A DNA stretch of 64,000 bases from Anaerolineales bacterium. Its GTDB lineage: Bacteria; Chloroflexota; Anaerolineae; Anaerolineales; Villigracilaceae. The notes below the pieces were generated by a model. That model had not been told where the DNA came from, did no database searches, and was given only the letters and a program-made list of their open reading frames with translations. This document shows, piece by piece, positions 50,673 to 60,375 of this stretch (the first letter of the stretch is position 1; each line of letters begins with the position of its first letter). The stretch is taken from positions 186,001-250,000 of the forward strand of contig JACKAV010000007.1 in assembly GCA_020634895.1 (NCBI GenBank), read 5' to 3'. Made by a program: the position numbers and the translations under genes.

Positions 50673-50701
50673 TTTGTTTTCGGCAAACCCCGTGGTATAA
50701 T
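50673..50701 (+). promoter_or_regulatory. Promoter before the BNR-repeat gene
   Basis: TATAAT (50696-50701) with a T-rich weak -35 near 50673-50679. Consensus -10; the -35 is poor. Confidence 0.5.
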
Positions 50702-50748
50702 AATTAGAACATATTTTCTTTATTGGGCAAGCACGAAAGGAGACTTTA

Positions 50749-51909
50749 ATGAGTAAAAAGGTGATGGTCTTCGTGGGTACAAAAAAGGGCGGCTTTATCT
50801 TCAGTAGTGATTCCGCACGCAAGAAATGGCAGGTTGGCGATATTCAGTTTAAGAGCTGGAACATGATGCACATGCAATTGGACCCGCGCGATCAGCGCCT
50901 CCATGCGGCTGTGGATCATTTCGTTTATGGTCCGACCACCCATTATTCGGATGATCTCGGCGCGACGTGGACACAGGCGAAGCAGGTGCCTGTTCTCACG
51001 CGCCCGTCGAAATCGGGCAGACCTGCAAGCACTGTGGATGAAGCATTCCGTTCAGAAGGCGGCGAGAGCATCAAAGCCGTCCCTGAGAAAATGATCAAGG
51101 TTTGGAATATCAAGCCAGGGCGCGAGAATGAGGCGAATGTCCTTTATGCAGGCGCACAGCCCGCATCCCTGTTTATATCCAAAGACCGCGGCGAAACATG
51201 GGAATTGAACGAGTCTCTTTATGACCATCCGCATCGCGGACAGTGGAATCCGGGTGCGGGTGGTTTGTGTCTGCATACGATCCTGCTTGATCCAACAAAT
51301 GAAAAGCGAATGTACATTGCCGTTTCGGCGGCGGGCTGCTACCGCACCGATGACGGCGGGCAGACGTGGAAGCCGTACAACAAGAATGTGCGCGCCGATT
51401 TCATGCCTGATAAGTTTCCGGAATTTGGTCAGTGTGTGCATAAGATAACGATGCACCCTTCGAACCCGAATGTGTTGTATCAACAAAACCATTGCGGCGT
51501 GTATCGCAGCGACAACGCCGGTGACGATTGGGTTGATATCGGTGACGGCAAGCTCCCTGCGCGTTTTGGTTTTCCGATCGCTGTGCATCCCACCGATCCG
51601 CGAACGATCTATGTGGCGCTTGAGGAAAGCGATGAATATCGCATGAGTGTGGACGGGAAGTTCTCTGTGTGGCGCAGCCGGGATGCGGGCGAGTCGTGGA
51701 TGCGGCTCACAAAAGGATTGCCGGATAAGGCGCATTTGGTAATTCTGCGCGAGGCGATGGCAACCGATACGTTTGAGGATGCGGGAATTTATGTCGGCTC
51801 AAATACGGGACAGTTGTTCTACAGCCGCGACAATGGCGATAGCTGGGACCTGATGGCAGATTACCTGCCGCCGATCCAATCGGTTGAAGTTGCAGTAATA
51901 GATGCGTAA
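50749..51909 (+). CDS. BNR/Asp-box beta-propeller protein (sialidase-like fold)
   Basis: 386 residues. At least six Asp-box repeats (S/R-x-D-x-G-x-T/S-W): YSDDLGATW, SKDRGETW, RTDDGGQTW, RSDNAGDDW, RSRDAGESW and YSRDNGDSW, spaced along the whole length. This predicts a beta-propeller like sialidases and Vps10/photosystem assembly proteins; the catalytic Arg triad and Tyr of true sialidases cannot be identified. There is no signal peptide, so it is likely cytosolic. AAAGGAG site before the ATG. Single gene with own promoter and terminator between two kinases. Confidence 0.75.
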   Translation: MSKKVMVFVGTKKGGFIFSSDSARKKWQVGDIQFKSWNMMHMQLDPRDQRLHAAVDHFVYGPTTHYSDDLGATWTQAKQVPVLTRPSKSGRPASTVDEAFRSEGGESIKAVPEKMIKVWNIKPGRENEANVLYAGAQPASLFISKDRGETWELNESLYDHPHRGQWNPGAGGLCLHTILLDPTNEKRMYIAVSAAGCYRTDDGGQTWKPYNKNVRADFMPDKFPEFGQCVHKITMHPSNPNVLYQQNHCGVYRSDNAGDDWVDIGDGKLPARFGFPIAVHPTDPRTIYVALEESDEYRMSVDGKFSVWRSRDAGESWMRLTKGLPDKAHLVILREAMATDTFEDAGIYVGSNTGQLFYSRDNGDSWDLMADYLPPIQSVEVAVIDA

Positions 51910-51912
51910 TAC

Positions 51913-51946
51913 AAAAGGCGAAGGAACTGCTCCTTCGCCCTTTTAG
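51913..51946. terminator. Bidirectional terminator
   Basis: GGCGAAGGA (51917-51925) pairs with TCCTTCGCC (51931-51939), flanked by AAAA and CTTTT. Between the convergent BNR and kinase genes. Confidence 0.9.
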
Positions 51947-51962
51947 TTAAAGAGTTATTGAT

Positions 51963-53501
51963 CTAGCCGCCTGGTAAAGTGAAATAAAAAGTTGCGCCAT
52001 TTCCCGCTTTGCTCTCGACCCAGATCCTGCCTTCATGGAGTTCAATAATTCTTTTTACAAGGGCAAGTCCAATACCGGTCCCCTCGCTATTGGCATCCAG
52101 TTTATCGAACAACCCGAAGATGCGTTCATGATATTCATTCGGGATGCCGATGCCGTTATCTCTGATGTAGAAGATCGGTTTGCCGCCTTCCTCTCCATGC
52201 TGACCGATCTCAATGCGCGGTGCGGGTTGTTTTCCCATATATTTTGCTGCATTGTCGATCAGGTTTTGCAGGACTTCCACAAGGCGGGGTCTATCCACGG
52301 AAACGGACGGCAGATCTTTTTGGATGTGAACCTCGACCTGGTACATATCAAGCCGCCCATGAACGAGCTTGACCGCCTCATTGACAAGCTCATCGAAAGC
52401 CACTGTTTCAGACGGGTTGATGATCCTGCCGATGCGTGAGAGTTCGAGCAGGTCGCGCAGCAGGGTGTTCATTTTATCGACCGCACTGGAGATGCGTTCC
52501 ATGTCTTTTTTGAGGCGTTCGACATTCCCTTTGCTTATGTCATCTTCCAGGTAGCCGAGGAAGCCTTTGATCGTAACCAACGGAGACTTCAGGTCGTGTG
52601 AAACGGTATAGGTATATCTTTCCAATTCGGCGTTCTGGGCTTCGAGTTCCCTGATCAATTCTTCGCGTTCAGACTCTGCGCGGCGGATATCGCTCAGGTC
52701 GGTGATGGATGCGATGGTACCGATATAATCCCCCATTTTTATACGTGGGGCTCCTGTGATGAGTACGTGGATGCGCCTGCCGTTTTTGTGGCGAAGGACG
52801 GCGGAATACGAACTTGTTTTTCCCTTGTGCCGTTCTTGAAGCGCTTCTGTTAGCGTACCTCCATCCTTGTCGCCCGAAATGTCCCGCGGACCTTTGCCGA
52901 TCAATTCTGTCGGTTCATATCCCAGTAAATTGGCAAAAGCAGGGTTCACCAGAATAAAATTTCCCTCCTGGTCTGTTACTGTCAATCCCTGCCCGAGGGC
53001 GTTGATGATCTGCAGGGCGAAGTCACGCTCATTCTGTATTTCTCGTTCCAGCCGATTGCGCTCGGTCAGGTCTCTTACAATGACGCCGATCCAATTCCCT
53101 TTGTGGGTTTTGATGACGAAAATCTTTTGCTCGGCAGAGATGCGCCTGCCTTCTTTTGTTATCAGGGTCGTCTCACGAGGACGCAGCTCATCTGGTACGA
53201 TGCCGGTTTGCAAAATTCCCCTATAGAACGATTCGACCTGTTCGTATCGCTCAGGCGACGGGGATTCTTCCCGATTTATGAGGAATTGTATTTCCCATGC
53301 TGTCAGACCGATCATATCCACAGCTTTGAAGCCTGAAAGCTGTTCCATGCTTTCGTTCCATTCCGCGACAATGCCTTCAGTGTTGATCAACATGATTCCG
53401 TCAATGTTCTGCTGAACGAAGCTGCGAAATAGCAACTCGCTTTCCTGCAGGGCATGGGCGGATGAATCTTGTTCCTTTTTGTTTGTCGTCTTTGTGGACA
53501 T
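51963..53501 (-). CDS. PAS-PAS sensor histidine kinase (paralogue B)
   Basis: 512 residues, no membrane helix. Two PAS domains (~20-150 and ~155-275), the second with QGLTVTDQEGNFILVNPAFANLLGYEPTELIG; coiled coil EAQNAELERYTY; HisKA TYTVSHDLKSPLVTIKGFLGYLEDDISKGN with His; HATPase LQNLIDNAAKYMG, DNGIGIPNE and GTGIGLALVK. The kinase core resembles paralogues A and C over its full length, so the three arose by duplication, with exchange of the sensory part. The ribosome site is not clear. Confidence 0.92.
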   Translation of the reverse strand: MSTKTTNKKEQDSSAHALQESELLFRSFVQQNIDGIMLINTEGIVAEWNESMEQLSGFKAVDMIGLTAWEIQFLINREESPSPERYEQVESFYRGILQTGIVPDELRPRETTLITKEGRRISAEQKIFVIKTHKGNWIGVIVRDLTERNRLEREIQNERDFALQIINALGQGLTVTDQEGNFILVNPAFANLLGYEPTELIGKGPRDISGDKDGGTLTEALQERHKGKTSSYSAVLRHKNGRRIHVLITGAPRIKMGDYIGTIASITDLSDIRRAESEREELIRELEAQNAELERYTYTVSHDLKSPLVTIKGFLGYLEDDISKGNVERLKKDMERISSAVDKMNTLLRDLLELSRIGRIINPSETVAFDELVNEAVKLVHGRLDMYQVEVHIQKDLPSVSVDRPRLVEVLQNLIDNAAKYMGKQPAPRIEIGQHGEEGGKPIFYIRDNGIGIPNEYHERIFGLFDKLDANSEGTGIGLALVKRIIELHEGRIWVESKAGNGATFYFTLPGG

Positions 53502-53569
53502 TATGTTTGATCTTTGGGAGATATTGTGAAATACGCCATTATTTTACCCCGCTTGAAGGTGACGACAGG

Positions 53570-55441
53570 CTAGCTGCGCGGCAGGGTGAAGAAGAAGGTG
53601 GACCCCTGCCCAACTTCACTTTCCACCCAGATTCTGCCGCCGTGAACTTCGACGATCCTTTTTACGAGTGTCAACCCAATGCCGGTCCCTTCGCTGGCGG
53701 CATCCAGTTTATTGAAGAGACCGAAGATGCGTTCGTGATATTCCGGCGCGATACCCATGCCGTTGTCTTTGACAAAGAAGATGGGTTTGGAATCCTCCTC
53801 GCCGCGTTGACCGATCTCGATAAGCGGGTTTGTCTGACTGCCCATGTATTTGGCGGCGTTCTCGATCAGGTTTTGCAGGACCTCTGTCAGGCGCTGGCGG
53901 TCTCCATGGACGGTGGGCAGGTTCGGCTGAGTCTGAACCGCTGCCTGTCTGGCTTCGATCTGCCCGTGGATGATCTCCAGCGCATCCTTTACCAAAGACT
54001 CAAATTGAACATCCTCCGGCGAGTTCATCATGCGCCCGATACGTGAGAGTTCGAGCAGTTCGCCAAGAAGACGGTTCATTTTATCGACGGCTTCGCTGAT
54101 GCGGGTTACATCGTGTTGAACACGCGCCTGGTTTCCCTTCGAAATATCCTGTTCGAGAAAGCCGAGGAAACCTTTGATGGTGATGATCGGGGCTTTTAGA
54201 TCGTGCGAAACAGTGTAGGTGAACTGTTCCAGCTCGCGGTTCTTGGATTCGAGTTCTTCGATAAGTGCCTTGCGTTGGTGTAATTCATTTTGCAGGGCGG
54301 TCTCATCGAGTTGACGTTGGATGGCTGCGCCGAGCACATTCGTTGCGATACGGAGCGCGTCCACTTCTGCGCTGGTCCAGGTTCGCTGATACCGGACTTC
54401 GTCGAACCCGATCACTCCCCACCACTTTCCGTTGACGTATATGGGAACATCCAGCACGGCTTCCATATCGCGCGAATGGATGATCTCCATTTCTTCCGGT
54501 GTCGTATTGAGCGGGTCTCCAAGGAATGGCTGCCCGTTTTCCAACAATTTGTACCAGCGTTCCAGTCCGTTTTCGCGTACCGGCAGGTTCTGGTAGAGCA
54601 GGTTGTCCATATCGCTGGGCAGAGATGGCGCAGACCACTCCGCCCGCATGGAACCTGTTACGGTCCCATCGGGGTTGGTACGGTGTTCGAATAGATACGC
54701 GTGGCTGGCGTTAATGGATTTTCCCAATCTTTCCAGCATATGATCGATCTCCATGCGCCAATCCAGAGTTTTGAACAATGTTTCCGCTGATTGGGCGACC
54801 GCATCCAAAATGGCTTCGCGCTGCGACAGGTTTTCGTCGGTCTGTTTGCGTTCCTGCAATTCGGTCTGCAGGCGTTGGTTGGAACTGAACCATGACCTTG
54901 AGAGCAGCCGCACCATTAAGGCGGTTAATATAATGATCAGGGACGCGGATAGAAAATCTCCTGGTACGCTGTGAATCAATGGGTTTGGGGTGTATAAGCC
55001 GTATATTTCGCCGAAGACCAGCCATCCCATACTGAGAATGGAAAGAATGGTCAGGAATATCATTGTGCGCGTGCGTGTTACAAGGCTGGCAACGATCAGG
55101 ATGGCGGGATATGCGAGGTTGCTGATGTGGTGGATTCCCAGTCCGCGTGATGCCAATACGGTGTTCATGGCGATCATCAGAATTGCAAGAAACATTCCTG
55201 CGAACTCGAATTGTTCCCGATGAATTAAGTAATATGTGGCAATGATCGGAATAAGACTTATTGCAATAAAGGTGGCGGCAAAGTTGTTATGTGTGGTGAG
55301 GACGATCAATATCCCTGTGGACAGCCCAAATAGGATAAAAGTGGTGAACCAGTAGAATATCCTCTTGACCTGACTGGCATCTCCATAGATATTATTCAGA
55401 ACCAGCGGCTTTTTTTCTGGCTGGGGTTGTTTGTCTTTCAT
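53570..55441 (-). CDS. Membrane GAF sensor histidine kinase (paralogue C)
   Basis: 623 residues. Six-helix membrane domain (~25-190) with VFGEIYGLYTPNPLIHSVPGDFL, clearly the same domain as in paralogue A; GAF (~215-385) with WWGVIGFDEVRYQRTWTSAEVDALR; HisKA TYTVSHDLKAPIITIKGFLGFLE; HATPase LQNLIENAAKYMG, DNGMGIAPE and GTGIGLTLVK. No PAS between GAF and HisKA. AAGGAAA site before the ATG. Confidence 0.92.
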   Translation of the reverse strand: MKDKQPQPEKKPLVLNNIYGDASQVKRIFYWFTTFILFGLSTGILIVLTTHNNFAATFIAISLIPIIATYYLIHREQFEFAGMFLAILMIAMNTVLASRGLGIHHISNLAYPAILIVASLVTRTRTMIFLTILSILSMGWLVFGEIYGLYTPNPLIHSVPGDFLSASLIIILTALMVRLLSRSWFSSNQRLQTELQERKQTDENLSQREAILDAVAQSAETLFKTLDWRMEIDHMLERLGKSINASHAYLFEHRTNPDGTVTGSMRAEWSAPSLPSDMDNLLYQNLPVRENGLERWYKLLENGQPFLGDPLNTTPEEMEIIHSRDMEAVLDVPIYVNGKWWGVIGFDEVRYQRTWTSAEVDALRIATNVLGAAIQRQLDETALQNELHQRKALIEELESKNRELEQFTYTVSHDLKAPIITIKGFLGFLEQDISKGNQARVQHDVTRISEAVDKMNRLLGELLELSRIGRMMNSPEDVQFESLVKDALEIIHGQIEARQAAVQTQPNLPTVHGDRQRLTEVLQNLIENAAKYMGSQTNPLIEIGQRGEEDSKPIFFVKDNGMGIAPEYHERIFGLFNKLDAASEGTGIGLTLVKRIVEVHGGRIWVESEVGQGSTFFFTLPRS

Positions 55442-55594
55442 ATATTTCCTTTGGACTGGACGGCGCGTTAATTCGTTATCGTATTTTACCGCGCGTTGTC
55501 TCCTGTAATAAAAGGTGGGATATGAAACATTATTTCAAATTTCAGGGGAAAATCAATGCAGAAAAGATGCGGCTTGGCTTTGGGCAAATTCATA

Positions 55595-55626
55595 AAATAA
55601 AAGAGGCGGATGTTCTGCCTCTTTTG
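55595..55626 (-). terminator. Terminator of the glycosyltransferase pair
   Basis: AAAAGAGGC (55599-55607) with GCCTCTTTT (55617-55625) and on the minus strand a following T-rich CTTTTATTTT. It ends transcription from the GT39/GT87 genes. Confidence 0.88.
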
Positions 55627-55659
55627 ATGAAAATGATTAGGATGGTGAAATTGCTGATA

Positions 55660-56859
55660 TTAAATTCTTAAAGTTGCAAGGTCCTTCTTAAAGATGATCT
55701 TATACCAAATTACTGCCAGAATTAAATTGGGGAAACTCTGCCAGACCAGGTTCTGCCATTGCAGGGTCGACCCGCCGAGCCAAATCGTGATAAACCATAA
55801 AATCCAGGGGAACCATATGAGGAACAGCCAGACGGCAATGCCGCGTCGTGTTCCAGACCATTTTGTGCCTAGAAAAAATAGTGGAATTAACAAGACTCCG
55901 AGGTCATATTCCACGATATGAGGCGTAACGATCAGATTTAAGTTCAATGCCGCCATGCAGGCAAGGTATGGGAATTCATCATGGTTGCCTAATTGTTTTA
56001 AACCAACGAACAGAAGCGCGGCGCTTAGCGCGAGCCAAAGTATTCCCGGGAAGGAAATTACATCTTTTAGTGACCATGAAAATATGATTTGCTGGCTTAA
56101 GGATTGACTGTACTCTTGAAGGCGGTAAAGGAAATCAGGGATCCACCAGCCAATTTGTATGAGCGTGACAATACCGAGCACAGCCAGAGACGCAAAAAAA
56201 CCGGTCAGGATGTTCCATTTTTTCCACCGAAGCGCCCATAGGATGATCACAAATGGCACAAAAAGAAAAATGGATGGCTTGATCGTACTGATTGCCAGTA
56301 GAACTCCGGATAAAAAGTAATTTTCCCGGGAAATTGCCCACCAGCTAAGGATGGCTAAACCAACGATAAACAGGGAGTATTGTCCATTCAATATCGTCAT
56401 TATGGCGGGACGAAAAAATATTCCGCTAAGAACGATGAGCCCCAAAAGCCATGGGGCGGGACGGGGGCGTATGTTCCATCCCCAATACAATAACAGCATG
56501 ATCAATATTGCCAGCCCTAGTGCGCTCCAAAGCACCCCTGCCCAATGGAGCGGTATCAGGCTGATCGGGAATAATATAATTGCCGTATAAGCCGGGTCAT
56601 AAAAGGTGTAGGCTACTTCTCCTTCGGCTCTGGGTCTGCCGTAGATATCAAAATCAGACCGCGCGGTAACTTCGTCTGTGTAGGGGGATTGTCCCTGCCA
56701 AAATGCGCGTGCGGCTTCCCACCGCAGATAAATATCAAACCCAAGCGGAAAGCCGCGTTGTGCAACTATTTTGCTTCCAAATGCTAAAAATAAAGAACTG
56801 AGAAGATAAATAAAGAGAAAGATTATTACAGTTTGAGTTACCTTTTTATCCCTGAGCAT
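55660..56859 (-). CDS. GT87-like membrane glycosyltransferase (DUF2029)
   Basis: 399 residues with 10 or so membrane helices. The first loop (GFDIYLRWEAARAFWQGQSPYTDEV) carries the Asp of GT-C enzymes, and the FYDPAYTAIILFPISLIPLHWAGVLW and NGQYSLFIVGLAILSWW stretches are typical of the GT87/DUF2029 family of polyprenyl-phosphate-mannose dependent transferases. Faces the outside for transfer of a sugar to an envelope acceptor. 69 bases after the GT39 gene in the same direction. Confidence 0.82.
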   Translation of the reverse strand: MLRDKKVTQTVIIFLFIYLLSSLFLAFGSKIVAQRGFPLGFDIYLRWEAARAFWQGQSPYTDEVTARSDFDIYGRPRAEGEVAYTFYDPAYTAIILFPISLIPLHWAGVLWSALGLAILIMLLLYWGWNIRPRPAPWLLGLIVLSGIFFRPAIMTILNGQYSLFIVGLAILSWWAISRENYFLSGVLLAISTIKPSIFLFVPFVIILWALRWKKWNILTGFFASLAVLGIVTLIQIGWWIPDFLYRLQEYSQSLSQQIIFSWSLKDVISFPGILWLALSAALLFVGLKQLGNHDEFPYLACMAALNLNLIVTPHIVEYDLGVLLIPLFFLGTKWSGTRRGIAVWLFLIWFPWILWFITIWLGGSTLQWQNLVWQSFPNLILAVIWYKIIFKKDLATLRI

Positions 56860-56928
56860 TGCGTTTGTAGACCTCTTCTTTTCTGGTTTTGTATTCGTAT
56901 CGCAATAACAGCACAGCTAAAAATTCCC

Positions 56929-59205
56929 CTACCGAAAGTTGATTTCCCATATATAAACGAATGCAGGTTCTTTGTTATTTATTTCTAATAGTTCAATACG
57001 CAGGATCCGGGCGGTTAGCGGAGCGGGAAGTTCAAAGGTCAGTTTGGGATTGCTGATCGACCCCTGTCCTTTAAAGTTATATGCCACCGGTTCGGACCCT
57101 TCCCGGGCATACCCTGTCAGTGTGATGGATACTTTCGCAGAGCCGGTCACGATCGAAAACCCATTGATGGTATGGGGGGAGGGATAGGTCAATTCCACGA
57201 CGAACGGGTTTGCCTCGGCTGTATTGGCATAAGACAGGGGATCGCCGTCGAAGAGATTGTCAATGGGTCTATCGTCGTCTAATTTTGAATAACGCAGTTT
57301 CACTTCCTCTCCGGCGATGGTCAGGCGGGATTCTTGCAATACCCGCCGCGCCGATTCTTCCGCGGCGAGGATGTCGTCGATATTCGCTGAGTATCGCAGC
57401 CGGACAAAATAGAACCCAGGGTTTCCATCCGGATAGGGAACGGTCTTTTCCACCTGCACATTTGTAAATTTCGGGCTTCCAACCACCTGGTGATATTCCT
57501 CGGGGGTCATGACAAACAGCATGGAATCATCCAATGGTATTTTTTCATTCATATGCGCATGAATGCTCCACAGCCCGATGGGGGAGGGTTTGCCGAAGAA
57601 AAAGAAAAGTAGTGTGTCTGTCCCGTTTGCCCAATCTGGGGAAAGGAATATCTTTGTGTCGGGATGTTCCTGTTGGTATTCATTGATAACGCTGAATATC
57701 TGAAACCCGCCATATTGCATTCCGCCCAGCCCGTAATCTGTATACCAGGTCGGTCCGTTTTGCAGCGCGTCATTCAACATCCAGATATTCGTACTGGTTA
57801 AGATGATAAATGAAACAACCGCAAGGATGGATTGTCTTGAATTCGAAAGAAGGGACGATTTTATCTTTTGGATGTTTCCCAACCGCCTGGCAAGATACGC
57901 GTCCAAGCCGGAAACTTGTATCGAAAGAATAATTACGATTCCCCAAAGCACAACGCGGTCAATAAGCATTTCGGGCAGGGATGCGAGCACGCCTCCAGCT
58001 ATGAAAAGTGACAGGCTTGCTGCGACCCGCTTCCGGTCCGGACCAGAGCCGGAGTCAAGTTTCTCTAACCTGCTGCGCGGATCGAGGATCCAGTTTGTAA
58101 CGATCTCGAATCCCAATGCCGTCAGGATGCTTGCAGGGATAACAAATGACAGGGCGCGCGTAATACCTGTACCTGCAAATGCCGCTGCAAACGGAGATGC
58201 AAGCATTACGATCAAGACGGCGCGATTTGCCGGATGACGCAGATTGCGCAAAATAGATGCAAACCCCACAACTGCGAACGGCAGTGTGGCAAGCATGATA
58301 TGACCATAGCCTTTCATCAAGTGCCGGGGAAGATCGCGGATGTTGGGGATATACCAATACGATGGGCTCAGCTCAATTGCATATTCCGACATGTAGCGGC
58401 TTAGTTTCTCAAGGAATGGGGTATTTGCCATCCAATATGAGCCCAGCGTGTTCAGATGCATGAAGGGAACGTAGGGGTTATAGAAGAAAAAGCGGAGATA
58501 AGGCAGGCTTAGTAGGAAAGCCAGTGCCATTCCGCGGTACACGGTGCGGCGATTCTGTCGGTGATATCCCCAATCGGAAAGCGTCAGGGCGATCACGGTC
58601 ACTGGGACAATGAGTTGAGCCGGACTGTATGTATAAAATGCGCAAGCCGCGAGAAAAAGGGCAATGAACAAATAACGCGGGGAACGGTATCGGTAAAAGA
58701 GATAAGCGCATAAAGCCCCCGAATAGAACGCGACAAATTCCGCCGTCTCGAATGCTGTTCTGGAGTGCAGGAACCAGGCGGGAGTGATCGAGAGGAATAA
58801 CGTCCCAACCCACCAGTGTTTCAGTTTGTAAATCTCACGCAGAACGAGCCCAAGCGATATTGCCGCGATCAATGTGACGAGAACAGACGTCATGCGCGTG
58901 ATCACAGCGGATTTGCCAAACAATAGGTAGGGCAGCCACTGCAGGTAGACACTTAACCCCAGGTTTTGGTACAAACCGTTGGGGAAATACGCCGGCAGCA
59001 AAACATCGTCCAGGCGGTAGTTGTTTTCCACCAGGGTTGCAATGGACAAAGTCTGGTTCGCTTCATCGGTAAAAAAATAGATGGGGAAACGATCCAACCC
59101 GATCAGGCGTGTGGCAAGGTATACAACCAGCGCGCCAAAAAATAACCAGGTCGGCAGGTCAAATCTACCCCAAAAGGTGGATGAACCCTTTTGCTTTTCT
59201 AGCAT
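56929..59205 (-). CDS. GT39-like membrane glycosyltransferase with C-terminal beta domain
   Basis: 758 residues. N-terminal GT-C module with many helices (~20-520): FPIYFFTDEANQTLSIATL has the Asp-Glu pair expected at the catalytic loop, and TPAWFLHSRTAFETAEFVAFYSGALCAYLFYRYR is a typical PMT-family segment. A soluble part (~540-755) follows, with YPDGNPGFYFVRLRYS and, near the end, VELTYPSPHTINGFSIVTGS and ARILRIELLEIN, resembling a discoidin-like sugar-binding domain. A lipid-linked sugar would be moved to an outer-surface acceptor. First gene of its unit. Confidence 0.8.
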   Translation of the reverse strand: MLEKQKGSSTFWGRFDLPTWLFFGALVVYLATRLIGLDRFPIYFFTDEANQTLSIATLVENNYRLDDVLLPAYFPNGLYQNLGLSVYLQWLPYLLFGKSAVITRMTSVLVTLIAAISLGLVLREIYKLKHWWVGTLFLSITPAWFLHSRTAFETAEFVAFYSGALCAYLFYRYRSPRYLFIALFLAACAFYTYSPAQLIVPVTVIALTLSDWGYHRQNRRTVYRGMALAFLLSLPYLRFFFYNPYVPFMHLNTLGSYWMANTPFLEKLSRYMSEYAIELSPSYWYIPNIRDLPRHLMKGYGHIMLATLPFAVVGFASILRNLRHPANRAVLIVMLASPFAAAFAGTGITRALSFVIPASILTALGFEIVTNWILDPRSRLEKLDSGSGPDRKRVAASLSLFIAGGVLASLPEMLIDRVVLWGIVIILSIQVSGLDAYLARRLGNIQKIKSSLLSNSRQSILAVVSFIILTSTNIWMLNDALQNGPTWYTDYGLGGMQYGGFQIFSVINEYQQEHPDTKIFLSPDWANGTDTLLFFFFGKPSPIGLWSIHAHMNEKIPLDDSMLFVMTPEEYHQVVGSPKFTNVQVEKTVPYPDGNPGFYFVRLRYSANIDDILAAEESARRVLQESRLTIAGEEVKLRYSKLDDDRPIDNLFDGDPLSYANTAEANPFVVELTYPSPHTINGFSIVTGSAKVSITLTGYAREGSEPVAYNFKGQGSISNPKLTFELPAPLTARILRIELLEINNKEPAFVYIWEINFR

Positions 59206-59252
59206 ATTTGCAGTATGAGCATTTTACCAGTGCCAGGTTTACTCAATCGAGC

Positions 59253-60203
59253 TTATTTCTTGCAAGAGTATGTATCTTTGTTTGCTGAATTGTATCCCTC
59301 TATTGACCATACACGGGTTTGATTGCGCCCCTGCTGTTTGGATAAATACAGTGCCTGATCGGCATGCTCAAGTAATGTGTCTATGGAAGTCATCCCATGC
59401 GAACCGGAAATGCCGGCGATCCCGATGCTAATTGTCACGAAAATATTGGTTTCAAGGTTTGGAACTGGATTCCCTGCCAGGAACTTGTGCAGGCGTTCTG
59501 CCATATTAATCGCCTGCTCTTCATTCGTGTTCGGCATGAAAATTACAAATTCATCCCCTCCAAACCGTGCGGCAACATCGGATGCCCGCGTAACACACCG
59601 GATGCTGTTTGCGAGGTGCTGCAACGCCAGATCACCCTTCAAGTGACCATGCGTGTCGTTGACCATTTTGAAATAGTCGAGGTCGAGAAGCATGAATGTA
59701 ACGGGATGCCCATAACGTGCGGATTCGGCGATGAGCACATTAACGATACCGAAGAAATATCGGCGGTTATAGAGTCCGGTCAGTGAATCGGTTGAGAGCA
59801 ATTCCCTCGTGGCTTTTTCCGCTTTTTTTCGTTCGGAAATATCGCGCAGTAATCCAATGATGTAGTGGTTGGATAATAATTTCCCCGTGATCTCAACAGG
59901 AATCCGTGAGCCGTCCTTGCGGATGAACGCGCTTTCAACGGTAACCAGTTGGTCCTTGTCAAGCCGCGCCAATTCCCTTTGAATGTGGTCAATTTCATCG
60001 GCGGGATGGAACTTCATCACAGGCTGACCGCGTAATTCATCCAGTGGGTAGCCCATGATCTCGCAGCCGCGAGGATTCGCTTCCAGAATCACACCCTGTT
60101 CGTCGATCAGAAAGATGCCGTCGCCCGCCTGCATGAAGATGGTCTGGTAAAACTCATCAGAAAGGATATTCGGTATATCAGACTTTTTTTGTGGTGTGTT
60201 CAT
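59253..60203 (-). CDS. PAS-GGDEF diguanylate cyclase
   Basis: 316 residues from the ATG at 60203; a longer frame runs upstream through unlikely sequence. PAS (~15-130, DGIFLIDEQGVILEANPRGCEIMG) then GGDEF (~140-310) with ARFGGDEFVIFMP. An RASD motif five residues before GGDEF is the inhibitory I-site, so it should be an active, product-inhibited c-di-GMP synthase. No membrane helix. The upstream leader contains a small hairpin AAAACC-ccaaa-GGTTTT. Confidence 0.92.
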   Translation of the reverse strand: MNTPQKKSDIPNILSDEFYQTIFMQAGDGIFLIDEQGVILEANPRGCEIMGYPLDELRGQPVMKFHPADEIDHIQRELARLDKDQLVTVESAFIRKDGSRIPVEITGKLLSNHYIIGLLRDISERKKAEKATRELLSTDSLTGLYNRRYFFGIVNVLIAESARYGHPVTFMLLDLDYFKMVNDTHGHLKGDLALQHLANSIRCVTRASDVAARFGGDEFVIFMPNTNEEQAINMAERLHKFLAGNPVPNLETNIFVTISIGIAGISGSHGMTSIDTLLEHADQALYLSKQQGRNQTRVWSIEGYNSANKDTYSCKK

Positions 60204-60320
60204 TACTATTCCCAAAACCTTTGGGGTTTTTATGATACCAGTATTTCCCCAGACGGATGTTTGCAAAAATGAGATTTCATGGTGTATGTAAGCGACGTAC
60301 GTGCTGCTCACGGATTAAAC

Positions 60321-60349
60321 AGAAAAGGGGCGGATGCGAGACCCGCCCC
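60321..60349 (-). terminator. Terminator after the discoidin-like lipoprotein gene
   Basis: GGGGCGG (60327-60333) with CCGCCCC (60343-60349); on the minus strand CCGCCCC is followed by TTTTCT. Confidence 0.8.
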
Positions 60350-60375
60350 ACCTGACAGCCAGGGTGAATTTTGCT

